A stretch of DNA of 64,000 nucleotides from Sphingomonas faeni (lineage in GTDB: Bacteria; Pseudomonadota; Alphaproteobacteria; Sphingomonadales; Sphingomonadaceae), in contig NZ_JALPNF010000002.1 in NCBI RefSeq assembly GCF_023195535.1, forward strand, positions 248,001 to 312,000, read 5' to 3'. The notes under the pieces are model-generated. The model worked only from the letters and a program-made list of their open reading frames with translations, searched no databases and was not told the origin of the DNA. The position numbers and the translations under genes are program-made. Positions 52,630-61,738 of this stretch are shown here, piece after piece; the first letter of the stretch is position 1; the number at the start of each line of letters is the position of its first letter.

Positions 52630-54266
52630 CCCCCGACGCCGACACCCTTTTACGATCGAGACCGATGACCGCTTCCGAGACCCCGACGCCCTGGTGGAAG
52701 GGCGCCACGATCTACCAGATCTATCCGCGCAGTTTCGCCGACTCGAACGGCGACGGCATCGGCGACCTTGCCGGCATCACCGCGCATCTCGACTATGTCG
52801 CCGCGCTCGGTGTCGACGCGGTGTGGTTGTCGCCGTTCTTCACCTCGCCGATGGCGGATTTCGGATACGACGTGTCGGATTACCGCGACGTCGATCCGAT
52901 CTTCGGCACGCTCGCCGATTTCGACGCGCTGATCGCGCGCGCGCATGCGCTGGGCCTGAAGATCATCATCGATCAGGTCTATTCGCACACCTCGGAGGAG
53001 CATGACTGGTTCCGCCAGAGCCGCGCGTCGCGCAGCGGCGACAAGGCGGACTGGTATGTCTGGGCCGATGCCAAGCTCGATGGCACGCCGCCATCGAACT
53101 GGCAGTCGGTGTTCGGCGGCCCGGCCTGGACCTGGGACGCGCGACGCGGCCAATATTACATGCACAATTTCCTCAAGGATCAGCCGCAGCTCAACGGGCA
53201 TAATCCCGCGGTGCAGGACGAGCTGATCGCGACCGCGCGGTTCTGGCTGGATCGCGGCGTCGACGGCTTCCGCCTCGATGCGATCAACTTCGCGATGCAC
53301 GACCCGGCGCTGACCGACAATCCGCCCGCGCCCGCGACCAACCGCGCACGGACGCGGTCGTTCGATTTCCAGCTGAAGCTGCACAATCAGAGCCATCCGG
53401 ACATCGTCGGCTTCATCGAGCGGATCCGCGCGCTGCTCGACGAATATGGCGCGGGGTTCACGGTCGCCGAAGTGGGTGGCGACGACAGCGACCGCGAGAT
53501 GAAGCTGTTCACCGGCGGCAATGGCCGGCTCAACAGCGCGTACGGTTTCGACTTCCTGTACGCGGACCGGCTGACCCCCGAACTGATCGTCGATGCGGTC
53601 GGCAACTGGCCCGATACGCCGGGTCTTGGCTGGCCGAGCTGGGCGTTCGAGAACCACGACGCACCCCGCGCGATCTCGCGCTGGACGACGCCCGACCAGC
53701 GCGATGCCTTCGCGCGGATGAAGATCCTGCTGCTCGTCGCGCTGCGCGGGAACATTTTCTTGTACCAGGGCGAAGAACTGGGCCTCACGCAGGTCGACAT
53801 CGCCTTCGCCGACCTGCTCGATCCCGAGGCGATCGCGAATTGGCCGCTCACCTTGTCCCGCGACGGGGCCCGCACACCGATGCCATGGATCGGCGCGGCA
53901 CCCGATCTCGGATTCGGCAGCACCCAGCCGTGGCTCCCGTTCGGCGAGGACCACCGCGCGATCGCGGTCGACGCGCAGGAAGCCGACGCGACGTCGCTGC
54001 TGCACTGGACGCGGACGCTGATCGCGGCGCGGAAGGCGCATCCGGCGTTGCGGCTCGGGAGCCTGCGGATCGTGCACAGCGACGATGCGGTGATCGCATT
54101 CGAGCGGCAGTCCCAAGACGAGACGCTGCTCTGCGTGTTCAATCTCGGTGATGACGCGCGTGGCTGGCCGACCGGCATCATGACTGACGGCGCCATGCTG
54201 TTCGCGACCGACGGCGCCGACACGACGACGCTGCCGCCACTGTCCGGGCTGGTCCTGCGGCGGTGA
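52626..54266 (+). CDS. GH13 alpha-glucosidase, cytoplasmic
   Basis: Splits maltose, isomaltose or related alpha-glucosides. The 546-residue protein has no signal peptide. The barrel shows IYQIYPRSFADSNGDGIGDL (29-48), IIDQVYSH, the nucleophile D218 (GFRLDAINF), the acid E282 (TVAEVGGD) and the stabiliser D345 (FENHDAPR), all in the order of oligo-1,6-glucosidase-like GH13 enzymes. ATG 52626 overlaps the halogenase stop (ATGA); ATG 52665 is a second option. The gene ends in a GTGA overlap with the second halogenase gene. Linkage specificity cannot be read safely. Confidence 0.93.
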   Translation: MTPDADTLLRSRPMTASETPTPWWKGATIYQIYPRSFADSNGDGIGDLAGITAHLDYVAALGVDAVWLSPFFTSPMADFGYDVSDYRDVDPIFGTLADFDALIARAHALGLKIIIDQVYSHTSEEHDWFRQSRASRSGDKADWYVWADAKLDGTPPSNWQSVFGGPAWTWDARRGQYYMHNFLKDQPQLNGHNPAVQDELIATARFWLDRGVDGFRLDAINFAMHDPALTDNPPAPATNRARTRSFDFQLKLHNQSHPDIVGFIERIRALLDEYGAGFTVAEVGGDDSDREMKLFTGGNGRLNSAYGFDFLYADRLTPELIVDAVGNWPDTPGLGWPSWAFENHDAPRAISRWTTPDQRDAFARMKILLLVALRGNIFLYQGEELGLTQVDIAFADLLDPEAIANWPLTLSRDGARTPMPWIGAAPDLGFGSTQPWLPFGEDHRAIAVDAQEADATSLLHWTRTLIAARKAHPALRLGSLRIVHSDDAVIAFERQSQDETLLCVFNLGDDARGWPTGIMTDGAMLFATDGADTTTLPPLSGLVLRR

Positions 54267-55795
54267 TCGACGGGCGCGGCCAGCACATCGTCATCCTCGG
54301 CGGGGGCACCGCCGGGTGGATGACCGCGTGCCTGATCGCGCATCGCTGGCGCGACCGCGGCGTCCGCGTGACGTTGGTCGAAAGCCCGGAGATCGGCATC
54401 GTCGGCGTCGGCGAAGGGTCGACGCCGCAGTTGAAGCACTTCTTCGACACGCTCGGCATCGCTGAAGATGAGTGGATGCCGGCGTGCGACGCGACCTACA
54501 AGCTCGGGATCGGCTTCGAGGGCTGGTCCGACCGCGCCGGGTACGAGCGCTATTTCCACCCCTTCCCCACCGCGCTCGACGGCCACACCGCACCGCAATT
54601 CTTCTACAACACGCGGGCGCGGCGGACCGGGCGCGATGTCGAGGCACATCCCGACCAGTTCCTGCTCCCTGCCCGCCTCGCTGCTCAGAACCGCGCACCG
54701 CAGCCTGCCGCCAACTTCCCGTTCGAGGTCAGCTACGGCTATCATTTCGACGCGTACAAGGTCGGCGCCTTCCTGGCCAAGCACGCGACCGAGACGCTGG
54801 GCGTAGTCCACCTCCAGCGCCGTATCGCAAGCGTCGAGCGCACGCAGACCGGCGACATCGCTGCACTGATCGATACCGACGGCGAGCGCATCTCGGGCGA
54901 CGTCTTTATCGACGCCAGCGGGTTTCGCAGCACGATCTTCAGCGCGCTTGACGTCCCGTTCGTCAGCTATGCCGACGCACTGTTCAACGACCGCGCGGTG
55001 GTGATGCCGACCGCGCACGCACCCGGCGCGCCGATCCCCAGCCAGACGCGCGCAACTGCGCTGTCGGCCGGCTGGGCGTGGCACATCCCGCTGACCAGTC
55101 GAAACGGCAACGGCTATGTCTATTCCAGCCGCCATCTGACCGAAGCGCAGGCCGAGGCCGAACTGCGCGCCCATATCGGCGTCGACACCGGCGAAGCGCG
55201 CTACCTCAAGATGCGCGTTGGCCGCGTTCGTGACAGTTGGTCGCACAACGCGCTTGCCGTCGGGCTGGCACAGGGCTTCCTAGAACCGCTCGAGGCGACA
55301 GCGCTGCACCTCGTCATCGCCACCGTCGAAGCATTCCTCGACATGGTCGATCAGGGCGGCGCGACCGACGCGGTCCGGACCGCGTTCAACATGCGCATCG
55401 CCGCGCGCTACGACGGCGTCCGCGATTATATCGTCGCGCATTACCGGCTCAACCAGCGCCACGACGATCCGACCGGCTATTGGGCAGAAGCGCGCCGGGT
55501 CGAGGCGTTGTCGGACGACCTGAAGATGCTGATGTCCACCTGGTTCACCGGCGCCGACATGGTCGCGGCGATCGATCGCGCCGGGCTTGGCCGCTATTAT
55601 TCGGCGATCAGCTGGCACTGCCTGTTCGCCGGTTACGGCACCTTCCCCGATGCTGCGCGGCTCAGCCCGCCCGGCGCCGACATCGATCCCATCGACCTGC
55701 CGAAGATCGACGATTTCCTGACCCGTTGCGCATCGAATTTCGGGTCGCACGCCTCTCGCCTCCGCCACCTGGCGGACCACAAGGATACCGTATGA
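54263..55795 (+). CDS. flavin-dependent tryptophan-halogenase-family protein (second)
   Basis: A second halogenase-type protein of 510 residues, clearly diverged from the first. It keeps the FAD motif GGGTAGWMTA (13-22), K80 (ATYKLGIGFE), the WxWxIP motif (W271-A-W273-H-I-P) and E344 (EPLEATALH). Start is GTG 54263 overlapping the GH13 stop as GTGA; ATGA then overlaps the GH31 gene. Two non-identical halogenases flanking one glucosidase within a single translational chain suggests both are needed under the same conditions, but no substrate is evident. The reductase partner that supplies FADH2 is not in the window. Confidence 0.88.
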   Translation: MIDGRGQHIVILGGGTAGWMTACLIAHRWRDRGVRVTLVESPEIGIVGVGEGSTPQLKHFFDTLGIAEDEWMPACDATYKLGIGFEGWSDRAGYERYFHPFPTALDGHTAPQFFYNTRARRTGRDVEAHPDQFLLPARLAAQNRAPQPAANFPFEVSYGYHFDAYKVGAFLAKHATETLGVVHLQRRIASVERTQTGDIAALIDTDGERISGDVFIDASGFRSTIFSALDVPFVSYADALFNDRAVVMPTAHAPGAPIPSQTRATALSAGWAWHIPLTSRNGNGYVYSSRHLTEAQAEAELRAHIGVDTGEARYLKMRVGRVRDSWSHNALAVGLAQGFLEPLEATALHLVIATVEAFLDMVDQGGATDAVRTAFNMRIAARYDGVRDYIVAHYRLNQRHDDPTGYWAEARRVEALSDDLKMLMSTWFTGADMVAAIDRAGLGRYYSAISWHCLFAGYGTFPDAARLSPPGADIDPIDLPKIDDFLTRCASNFGSHASRLRHLADHKDTV

Positions 55796-58302
55796 AACGC
55801 CTAGCCCTCCTGCTCGCCGCCACCGCTGGCGTGTGCAGCGTTCCCGTCTACGCGCAAACGCCCGCAGCGGCCGCCATCCCCGCGCCAACATTGACTCCAC
55901 GGAGCGACGGTATCGACGTCCATGTCGGCACGACCACCACGCGGATCACCGCGATGACCGACGGTCTGGTCCGCGTGCGCATCGACAAGAACGGCCTGTT
56001 TCCGGAAGACGCCAGCTGGGCAGTTCCCGCCGCGATCCGCCACCAAAAGATCGCCGTCACCGCCGCCCCCGACGGCTTCGCCACCGCCAGCGTCCGCGTG
56101 CGTGTCGGTCCAGGCGGCGCGATCACCTTCGAGACGCTCGACGGCAAGATCATCTCCGCCGATGCCGCGCCCGTCACGACCGACGGCAAGGCGTTCGCGA
56201 TCTCGAAGACGCTGCCGATCAGCGAGCATTTCTACGGACTCGGCGACAAGACGCAGGGGCTCGACCGCCGCGGCCACGGCTTCGTCGACTGGAATACCGA
56301 CGCGTTCGGGTTCAGCAGCGCGGACGATCCGATCTACAAGTCGATACCCTTCTTCATCGGCTCCGGCGGCGCGGGAGGCAGCTACGGCATCCTGCTCGAC
56401 AACACCTACCGCACCTGGTTCGACTTCGGTCACCGCGACGCCGAGACGCTCTCGTTCGGCGGCCCGGACGGCCCGATCGACTATTATTTCATTGCCGGGC
56501 CATCGATGGCCGAGGTCACGCGCCGCTATGCCGACCTGACCGGCCACGCCCCGCTCGCGCCGAAATGGGCGCTCGGCTACCAGCAGTCGCGCTACAGCTA
56601 TGGCAGCGCCGACGAGGTTCGCCAGATCGCCGCGCGCCTGCGCAGCGACCGCGTGCCGACCGACGTGATCTGGCTCGACATCGGCTATCAGGATCGCAAC
56701 CGGCCGTTCACCACGGACGCCAAGACCTTCCCCGACCTCCCTAAGCTCGCCACCGAGATGAAGGCCGACGGGATCAAGCTGGTCGCGATCACTGATCTCC
56801 ACATCGCCGCAGTCGAGCAGGGCTACGCGCCGTACCAGAGCGGCATGAAGGCCGATGCGTTCATCAAGAATGCGGACGGCACCCCCTATGTCGCGCCGGT
56901 CTGGCCGGGGCCGTCGGTATTCCCCGACTTCACCAAGACCGCTGCACGGACCTGGTGGGGCACGCAATATAAGGGCTTTCTCGACGCCGGGATCGCGGGC
57001 TTCTGGAACGACATGAACGAGCCGGCGATCTTCGAGACGCCGACCAAGACGATGCCGCTCGACACCCGCCACCGCATCGACAGCGACGATTTCACCGCGC
57101 GCATCACCGATCACCGCGAGGCGCACAACGTCTACGGCATGCTCAACACACGCGCGACGTTCGATGGCCTGCTCAAGCTGCGCCCCGACGAGCGCCCGTT
57201 CGTGATGACCCGCGCGAGCTATGCCGGCGGGCAGCGTTATGCGGTCACCTGGACCGGCGACAACAGCGCGACCTGGGATCATCTGAAGCTGTCCGTGCAG
57301 CAGATCATCAACCTCGGGCTGTCGGGCTTCGGCTACAGCGCCGCGGACGTCAGCGGGTTTGCGGGCGGCCCGAGCCCGGACCTGCTCACCCGCTGGACCG
57401 AGATCGGCGCGTTCACGCCGGTGTTCCGCAACCATTCGGCGACCGGCACCCCTCGCGTGGAACCCTGGGTCGACGGCCCCGACCATCTCGCGATCCGCCG
57501 CCGCTTCATCGAGGAGCGCTACCGGTTGATGCCGTATTTCTACGCGTTGGCGGACCAGAATGTGCGGTTCGGCGATCCGATCATGCGGCCGGTGTTCTAC
57601 GATTATCCCGCCGCCGCGACCGCGTCGTGCGATCAGTCGATGGCGTTCACGCTCGGCAAGTCGCTGCTGATCGCGCCGCCGCCCAAGCCCGAGTCGCCGC
57701 AGACCTACGACGTCTGCCTCCCCGCTGGCGGCTGGTACGATTACTGGACCGGCCAGCGCGTCGGCACGCCCGAGCCCGCCGCCGCCGGCCCGATCCAGTC
57801 GGCGACGCAGGCCGTACCGACCGCGCGCACGCTCGGCGACCGGGTGACCGAAACGCCGCGGCTCGATCACCTGCCCGTGTTCGTCCGCGCCGGCACAATC
57901 CTGCCCCGCCAGCCCTTGGTCCAGAGCACGAGCGAAACCCCGAACGGGCCGCTCCGTCTCGACGTCTATCCCGGCGCCGACTGCCTAGGCACGCTCTACG
58001 AGGACGACGGCCGCACGCTGGCGTACACACGCCGCGGCTACTTCCGGCAGACGGTGCGCTGCACGATCACGCCCACAGGCCTGTCGCTCGACTTCGCCAA
58101 GCCAGAGGGCGGATTCAAGCCGTGGTGGAAATCGATCGCCGTCACCGTCCACAACTGGACCGGGAGCGGCAGCGCCGTGGCGAAGGGCAAGCGCCTGGAC
58201 CTCGTTGGTGACGCCCAAGCTCTGACGGCGACCGTGACCGTTCCCGCGCAATCCGGTGCCACCACGATCGCGATCGACGGGCGCCCAGCGCGCACCAACT
58301 GA
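55792..58302 (+). CDS. GH31 alpha-glucosidase, exported
   Basis: Exo-acting alpha-glucosidase of 836 residues with a Sec signal (cleavage near VYAQ at 22), so it works in the periplasm on oligosaccharides brought in by the receptor. The N-terminal beta-sandwich includes GLGDKTQGLDRRG. The barrel has WLDIGYQD (294-301), the nucleophile D407 in GFWNDMNEPAIF and the acid/base D490 in TWTGDNSATWDH. Two C-terminal beta domains follow. ATG 55792 overlaps the second halogenase stop. Some GH31 proteins are xylosidases or galactosidases; the GH13 neighbour favours glucose. Confidence 0.92.
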   Translation: MKRLALLLAATAGVCSVPVYAQTPAAAAIPAPTLTPRSDGIDVHVGTTTTRITAMTDGLVRVRIDKNGLFPEDASWAVPAAIRHQKIAVTAAPDGFATASVRVRVGPGGAITFETLDGKIISADAAPVTTDGKAFAISKTLPISEHFYGLGDKTQGLDRRGHGFVDWNTDAFGFSSADDPIYKSIPFFIGSGGAGGSYGILLDNTYRTWFDFGHRDAETLSFGGPDGPIDYYFIAGPSMAEVTRRYADLTGHAPLAPKWALGYQQSRYSYGSADEVRQIAARLRSDRVPTDVIWLDIGYQDRNRPFTTDAKTFPDLPKLATEMKADGIKLVAITDLHIAAVEQGYAPYQSGMKADAFIKNADGTPYVAPVWPGPSVFPDFTKTAARTWWGTQYKGFLDAGIAGFWNDMNEPAIFETPTKTMPLDTRHRIDSDDFTARITDHREAHNVYGMLNTRATFDGLLKLRPDERPFVMTRASYAGGQRYAVTWTGDNSATWDHLKLSVQQIINLGLSGFGYSAADVSGFAGGPSPDLLTRWTEIGAFTPVFRNHSATGTPRVEPWVDGPDHLAIRRRFIEERYRLMPYFYALADQNVRFGDPIMRPVFYDYPAAATASCDQSMAFTLGKSLLIAPPPKPESPQTYDVCLPAGGWYDYWTGQRVGTPEPAAAGPIQSATQAVPTARTLGDRVTETPRLDHLPVFVRAGTILPRQPLVQSTSETPNGPLRLDVYPGADCLGTLYEDDGRTLAYTRRGYFRQTVRCTITPTGLSLDFAKPEGGFKPWWKSIAVTVHNWTGSGSAVAKGKRLDLVGDAQALTATVTVPAQSGATTIAIDGRPARTN

Positions 58303-58663
58303 TCGCGGAGCCGCCCCGCGCGTAGCGGAGTGTTGCTCAGCGAACACCCTACGACCACCCCGCGCGCACCGACGTGCGCGGGATGATCGCGGCTGCCTTT
58401 AGCGGGAGAGCGCAGAAGAGCCTCGGCGCGTGCGGTGTACCGCCCTCCCCCATAGCGACGCGGTTCTAATCCCCTTGCCGGCACTAGAAATCCCGGTATC
58501 GCTTGCGGAACGGATTTACCCATACGGAAGAGCCAAGTATTCCCGTCGCTGACGATCAAATATAAGTTTACAAAAAATCTTTTTGATACTGATAATTGAT
58601 CGCCTTGATCTCGCACACATCTGCTAAAGACCATCAATACCAAGTGTGACGCCGTCGAACCGG
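58303..58663. other. intergenic region before the Crp/Fnr gene
   Basis: No credible gene. A hairpin GTGTT-GCTCAGCG-AACAC is followed by a GC-rich one (CGCGCAC-CGAC-GTGCGCG, 58363-58380), possibly ending the alpha-glucan operon. From about 58550 base composition shifts to AT-rich, with CAAAAAATCTTTTTG and a degenerate TTGAT-N4-ATAAT at 58583-58596, probably the regulator's promoter region. Confidence 0.5.
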
Positions 58664-58810
58664 ATGTCAGACACATACTCTGGTTTTTAGAGACACCGCG
58701 ACATCGATACGACGCTCTCCAAGTTTCTCGACGGGCTTTCGCTCGGGGTCTCGCTCGCCGAAGACGACCGGAATCACGTTCTAAATCTGCCCTTTACGCG
58801 AAAGACATTC
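58664..58810 (+). pseudogene. Crp/Fnr 5' coding segment interrupted by an in-frame TAG
   Basis: An ATG at 58664 reads MSDTYSGF and then meets TAG at 58688-58690. The same frame continues for 40 sense codons (LSKFLDG, AEDDRNHVLNLPF, RKTF) straight into the regulator at 58811. The segment fits the usual N-terminal helix of Crp/Fnr proteins, but contains no ATG, GTG or TTG after the TAG. One base change (CAG to TAG) would explain it. Confidence 0.55.
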
Positions 58811-59452
58811 ATGGCGTCGGGATATCTCGTACGCCAGGGTGATCGGTGCGATACCGTCTCGGTACTATTGGATGGCTATTGTTACGGCCAGAAAGACGAT
58901 GGCGAGGGAAATTGCCAGATCGTGTCGCTTGCCATATCCGGTGATGTTATCGGCCTCGAGCATTTATACTTGCTGACGACCGATCATAACGTCCGCGCGC
59001 TCACGACGGTAGACGTCGCCATGATACCTTTATCCGCGGTCCAGCAACTCTCCGCGAGCCGGCCGGCGATCGCCCATGCCCTTGGTATTCATCAAGCGAT
59101 AAACCATGCGATCGCCCGCGAATGGATCGTCAACATTGGCGCCCGAGACGGCCTGCGCCGCGTCGCGCATTTTCTGTGCGAATTTGCGGTCCGTTGCGAC
59201 GCCTGGCGGAGCGATACCGCCGCCGGCTACGAGTTGCCGATGTCGCAAGAACAGATCGGCCAGGCGACGGGACTGACCGCGGTTCACGTCAACCGAATGC
59301 TGAAGACGCTTCACGCCGCCGGCCTGATCGAGCGCAGCTGGCGCAACGTCGTGTTCTCAAACTGGGAAGGGCTGCGCGACGTCGCCTGCTTCTCGTCGGA
59401 TTATCTGCATCCAGGCCGGCAGGTTCCCGCCCCGGGCTACCGAACGGTCTAG
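58811..59452 (+). CDS. Crp/Fnr-family transcriptional regulator, N-terminally short
   Basis: A 213-residue regulator from ATG 58811. The cyclic-nucleotide-type beta-roll starts at LVRQGDRCDTVSVLLDG (7-23) and continues through SGDVIGLEH. A long dimer helix follows, and a C-terminal HTH at about 150-190 has MSQEQIGQATGLTAVHVNRML and the wing AGLIERSW. No Fnr-type cysteine cluster is seen, and the arginine pair that contacts cAMP is not obvious, so the ligand is unknown. Usual family length is 220-250, and the missing part is encoded upstream behind an in-frame TAG. Weak ribosome site. Confidence 0.8.
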   Translation: MASGYLVRQGDRCDTVSVLLDGYCYGQKDDGEGNCQIVSLAISGDVIGLEHLYLLTTDHNVRALTTVDVAMIPLSAVQQLSASRPAIAHALGIHQAINHAIAREWIVNIGARDGLRRVAHFLCEFAVRCDAWRSDTAAGYELPMSQEQIGQATGLTAVHVNRMLKTLHAAGLIERSWRNVVFSNWEGLRDVACFSSDYLHPGRQVPAPGYRTV

Positions 59453-59988
59453 TCCGCCTGATGTCGGCGCCGCGGTCGCCGCTCCGCCGACATAGGCTCC
59501 AGCTCCAGCCGTTCTCGACGATCGAACTACAGAGATCTGAACGAATCGATAGATTCACTCAGTGAAACCCGAGTTCGATCCTGAGTCACTTCGCGAGCTG
59601 GACGCGAAATAATGTTATCCAAATCTTAATAGACGGTCTTAATTACAGTCTTGCGCAGCCAGACCGATCGGCAAACCGTCTCAAGCGCCGCAAATTGTAC
59701 GTTTTACACTATCATATCAAGTTTATAGCTTGATTTTTATTTGTTAGACTTACATAGGTTAAGCAGACTTAGCGATCATACCGTGCGATCCTCGCGACCG
59801 GTTGACCGCTTGGGATACAATGCCCTGACCATCTGGGTTTCGATGGCAGCGAGGTTCGACGCAGATCGATCCGCTGCAATCCGCTAAGGCTTCGTCCTCG
59901 CTTCGGGCGCTCTACCCCCTTCGAACGGCTCCCGCTGCTGCGGATGGGAGATCCGTGCCTTCCATCCGCGGTGACTATCGAGGTGTTC
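59453..59988. other. intergenic region between the Crp/Fnr and TpsB genes
   Basis: About 535 bases without a credible gene. It holds nested palindromes (59521-59579: ATCGAACT / AGTTCGAT outside, GAATC-GATA-GATTC and TTCACTCAGTGAA inside), then about 180 bases of unusually AT-rich DNA, and a terminator-like hairpin at 59716-59740. The sharp composition change suggests a regulatory region or a recombination junction. Confidence 0.5.
59716..59740 (+). terminator. AT-rich terminator-like hairpin
   Basis: ATCAAG-TTTATAG-CTTGAT is followed by TTTTATTTG. The stem is short and A/T-rich and lies 260 bases after the Crp/Fnr stop, so termination is possible but weakly supported. Confidence 0.4.
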
Positions 59989-61671
59989 ATGTACAAGTCG
60001 ACCCTATGGGCGGCCGCGCTTGCGGCTGTGAGCCCGGCTGCCTTGCTGGTTTCCGCGCAATCCGCGCAGGCACAGGTTCCCGTCGGCGCCGGCGGACAGC
60101 TCCAGCAGATCCCACCGACTCCGCTGAACGAGACTCCCGCGCCCGATTTCGGGTTCGAGCGCAAGACGCCCGTTGTCGTCGCCGCAACCGGTGGCCCCAA
60201 GACGCTCGTCCGGTCGCTCCGCGTGACCGGTGCGACGCTGTTCCCCGAGGCCGACCTGATCGCCGCGTCCGAATTCACGCCGAACAGCGAGCTCGATCTG
60301 TCCGACCTCAAGACGCTCGCCGCGCGGATCACCGCCTATTACACCAGCCGCGGCTATTTCGTCGCGAACGCCTACCTCCCCGAGCAGGACGTCCAGAGCG
60401 GCACGGTCACGATCGCGGTCATCGAAGGTCGCTTCGGCGCAGTCGGCGTCAAGAACGAGTCGCGGCTCTCTGACAGCGTCGCGAACGGTATCCTCGCCGG
60501 GCTCGACGTCGGCGATCCGGTCGCGGTCGCCCCGCTCGAACGGCGCCTGCTGATGTTGTCGGACCTTCCCGGCGTGCGCGTGAAGTCGACGCTCAGCCCT
60601 GGCACCGCGGTCGGCACGTCGGACCTGCTGGTCGACATCACCCCCGGCCAGAGCATCACCGGCAGCGTCGAGGCCGACAATGCCGGCAACCGCTACACCG
60701 GCGCCTACCGCGTTGGCGGTTCGGTCAACTGGAACAACCCGACCGGTTCCGGCGACGTGCTGAGCCTGCGTGCGCTGACCTCGTTCTCCGGGCTCGCTTA
60801 TGGTCGCGCCTCGTACCAGGCGCCGATCGGCCAGGTCACGCTGGGCGTCGCCTTCGCGCATCTCGAATATTCGCTCGGCAAGGAATTCGACAGCCTCGAC
60901 GGCAGCGGCAACGCCGACGTCGCCAGCGTCTATGCCAGCTATCCGCTGATCCGTTTGCGCGACAACAATCTGTACGTGACCGTCGGCGGCGATGTGAAAT
61001 GGTTCGAGGACAAGATCGGCATCGTCGATACCACCAGCTATCGTCGCGCGCAGGTGATCACCGCAGGGCTCAGCGGCGACCAGCACGACACGCTGCTCGG
61101 CGGCGGCTGGAGCGCGTATTCGCTGAGCTATTCGGTCGGCAATCTCGACATCCGCTGCGCGTACGAGCGTTCCATCGACGCGCTGACCGCACGCACCGAC
61201 GGCAGCTACGGGAAGCTGCAGTTCAGCTTCGCGCGGTTGCAGACGATCGCCGGACCGCTGTCGCTGTTCGCCTCCGCCCGCGGGCAGATCGCGTTCAGCA
61301 ACCTCGACATCTCCGAGCGGATGGAACTGGGCGGCGCCTATGCGGTGCGCGCCTATCCCGAAGGCGAGGCGTATGGCGACCAGGGTTACGTCGCCACCGC
61401 CGAGGCGCGGCTGGCGCTGCCGCAGGTCGTGCCGGGTGCGCTCCAGCTGTTCGGGTTCGTCGACGTCGGCGAGGTCGATTACGTCAAGCACCCGTATTTC
61501 ACCGGCTCCAATCACGCGAAGCGCAGCGCGTACGGCGCAGGCCTGAGTTGGGCGGGACCGTACGGGATCGCCGCCCGGGCGACCTATGCGCGCAAACTCG
61601 GCGACGAGGACGCGACGTCCGCCCCCGACAAGTCGGGCCGCGCTTGGTTCCAGGTGTCGAAGACCTTCTGA
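59989..61671 (+). CDS. TpsB outer-membrane transporter (ShlB/FhaC family)
   Basis: Two-partner secretion translocator that exports the following TpsA protein across the outer membrane. The 560-residue protein has a Sec signal (cleavage near SAQAQ at 29), a short Pro-rich stretch, a POTRA_2-type domain at about 71-150 (SLRVTGATLFPEADL, AYYTSRGYFVANAYLPEQDV) and then a 16-strand barrel. VRAYPEGEAYGD near 450 corresponds to the loop-6 VRGY motif. The C-terminal residues WFQVSKTF end in Phe. Only one clear POTRA is seen where FhaC has two. The ATG at 59989 is chosen for the signal peptide. Confidence 0.92.
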   Translation: MYKSTLWAAALAAVSPAALLVSAQSAQAQVPVGAGGQLQQIPPTPLNETPAPDFGFERKTPVVVAATGGPKTLVRSLRVTGATLFPEADLIAASEFTPNSELDLSDLKTLAARITAYYTSRGYFVANAYLPEQDVQSGTVTIAVIEGRFGAVGVKNESRLSDSVANGILAGLDVGDPVAVAPLERRLLMLSDLPGVRVKSTLSPGTAVGTSDLLVDITPGQSITGSVEADNAGNRYTGAYRVGGSVNWNNPTGSGDVLSLRALTSFSGLAYGRASYQAPIGQVTLGVAFAHLEYSLGKEFDSLDGSGNADVASVYASYPLIRLRDNNLYVTVGGDVKWFEDKIGIVDTTSYRRAQVITAGLSGDQHDTLLGGGWSAYSLSYSVGNLDIRCAYERSIDALTARTDGSYGKLQFSFARLQTIAGPLSLFASARGQIAFSNLDISERMELGGAYAVRAYPEGEAYGDQGYVATAEARLALPQVVPGALQLFGFVDVGEVDYVKHPYFTGSNHAKRSAYGAGLSWAGPYGIAARATYARKLGDEDATSAPDKSGRAWFQVSKTF

Positions 61672-61738
61672 CCGCGCCGCCAAACGCTGCTGGCACCCCC
61701 AATTTTGCGGCCATCCGCCGCCACCAAGGATACCGCCC

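Noticed and set aside
58583..58596. Fnr/FixK box TTGATACTGATAAT before the Crp/Fnr gene
   Set aside because: The second half-site has two mismatches and the regulator lacks the usual Fnr recognition residues; only mentioned as part of the intergenic region.
59566..59590. T-loop-like GAGTTCGATCC suggesting a tRNA 3' end
   Set aside because: The flanking bases cannot form a T stem and no acceptor or anticodon arm is found upstream.
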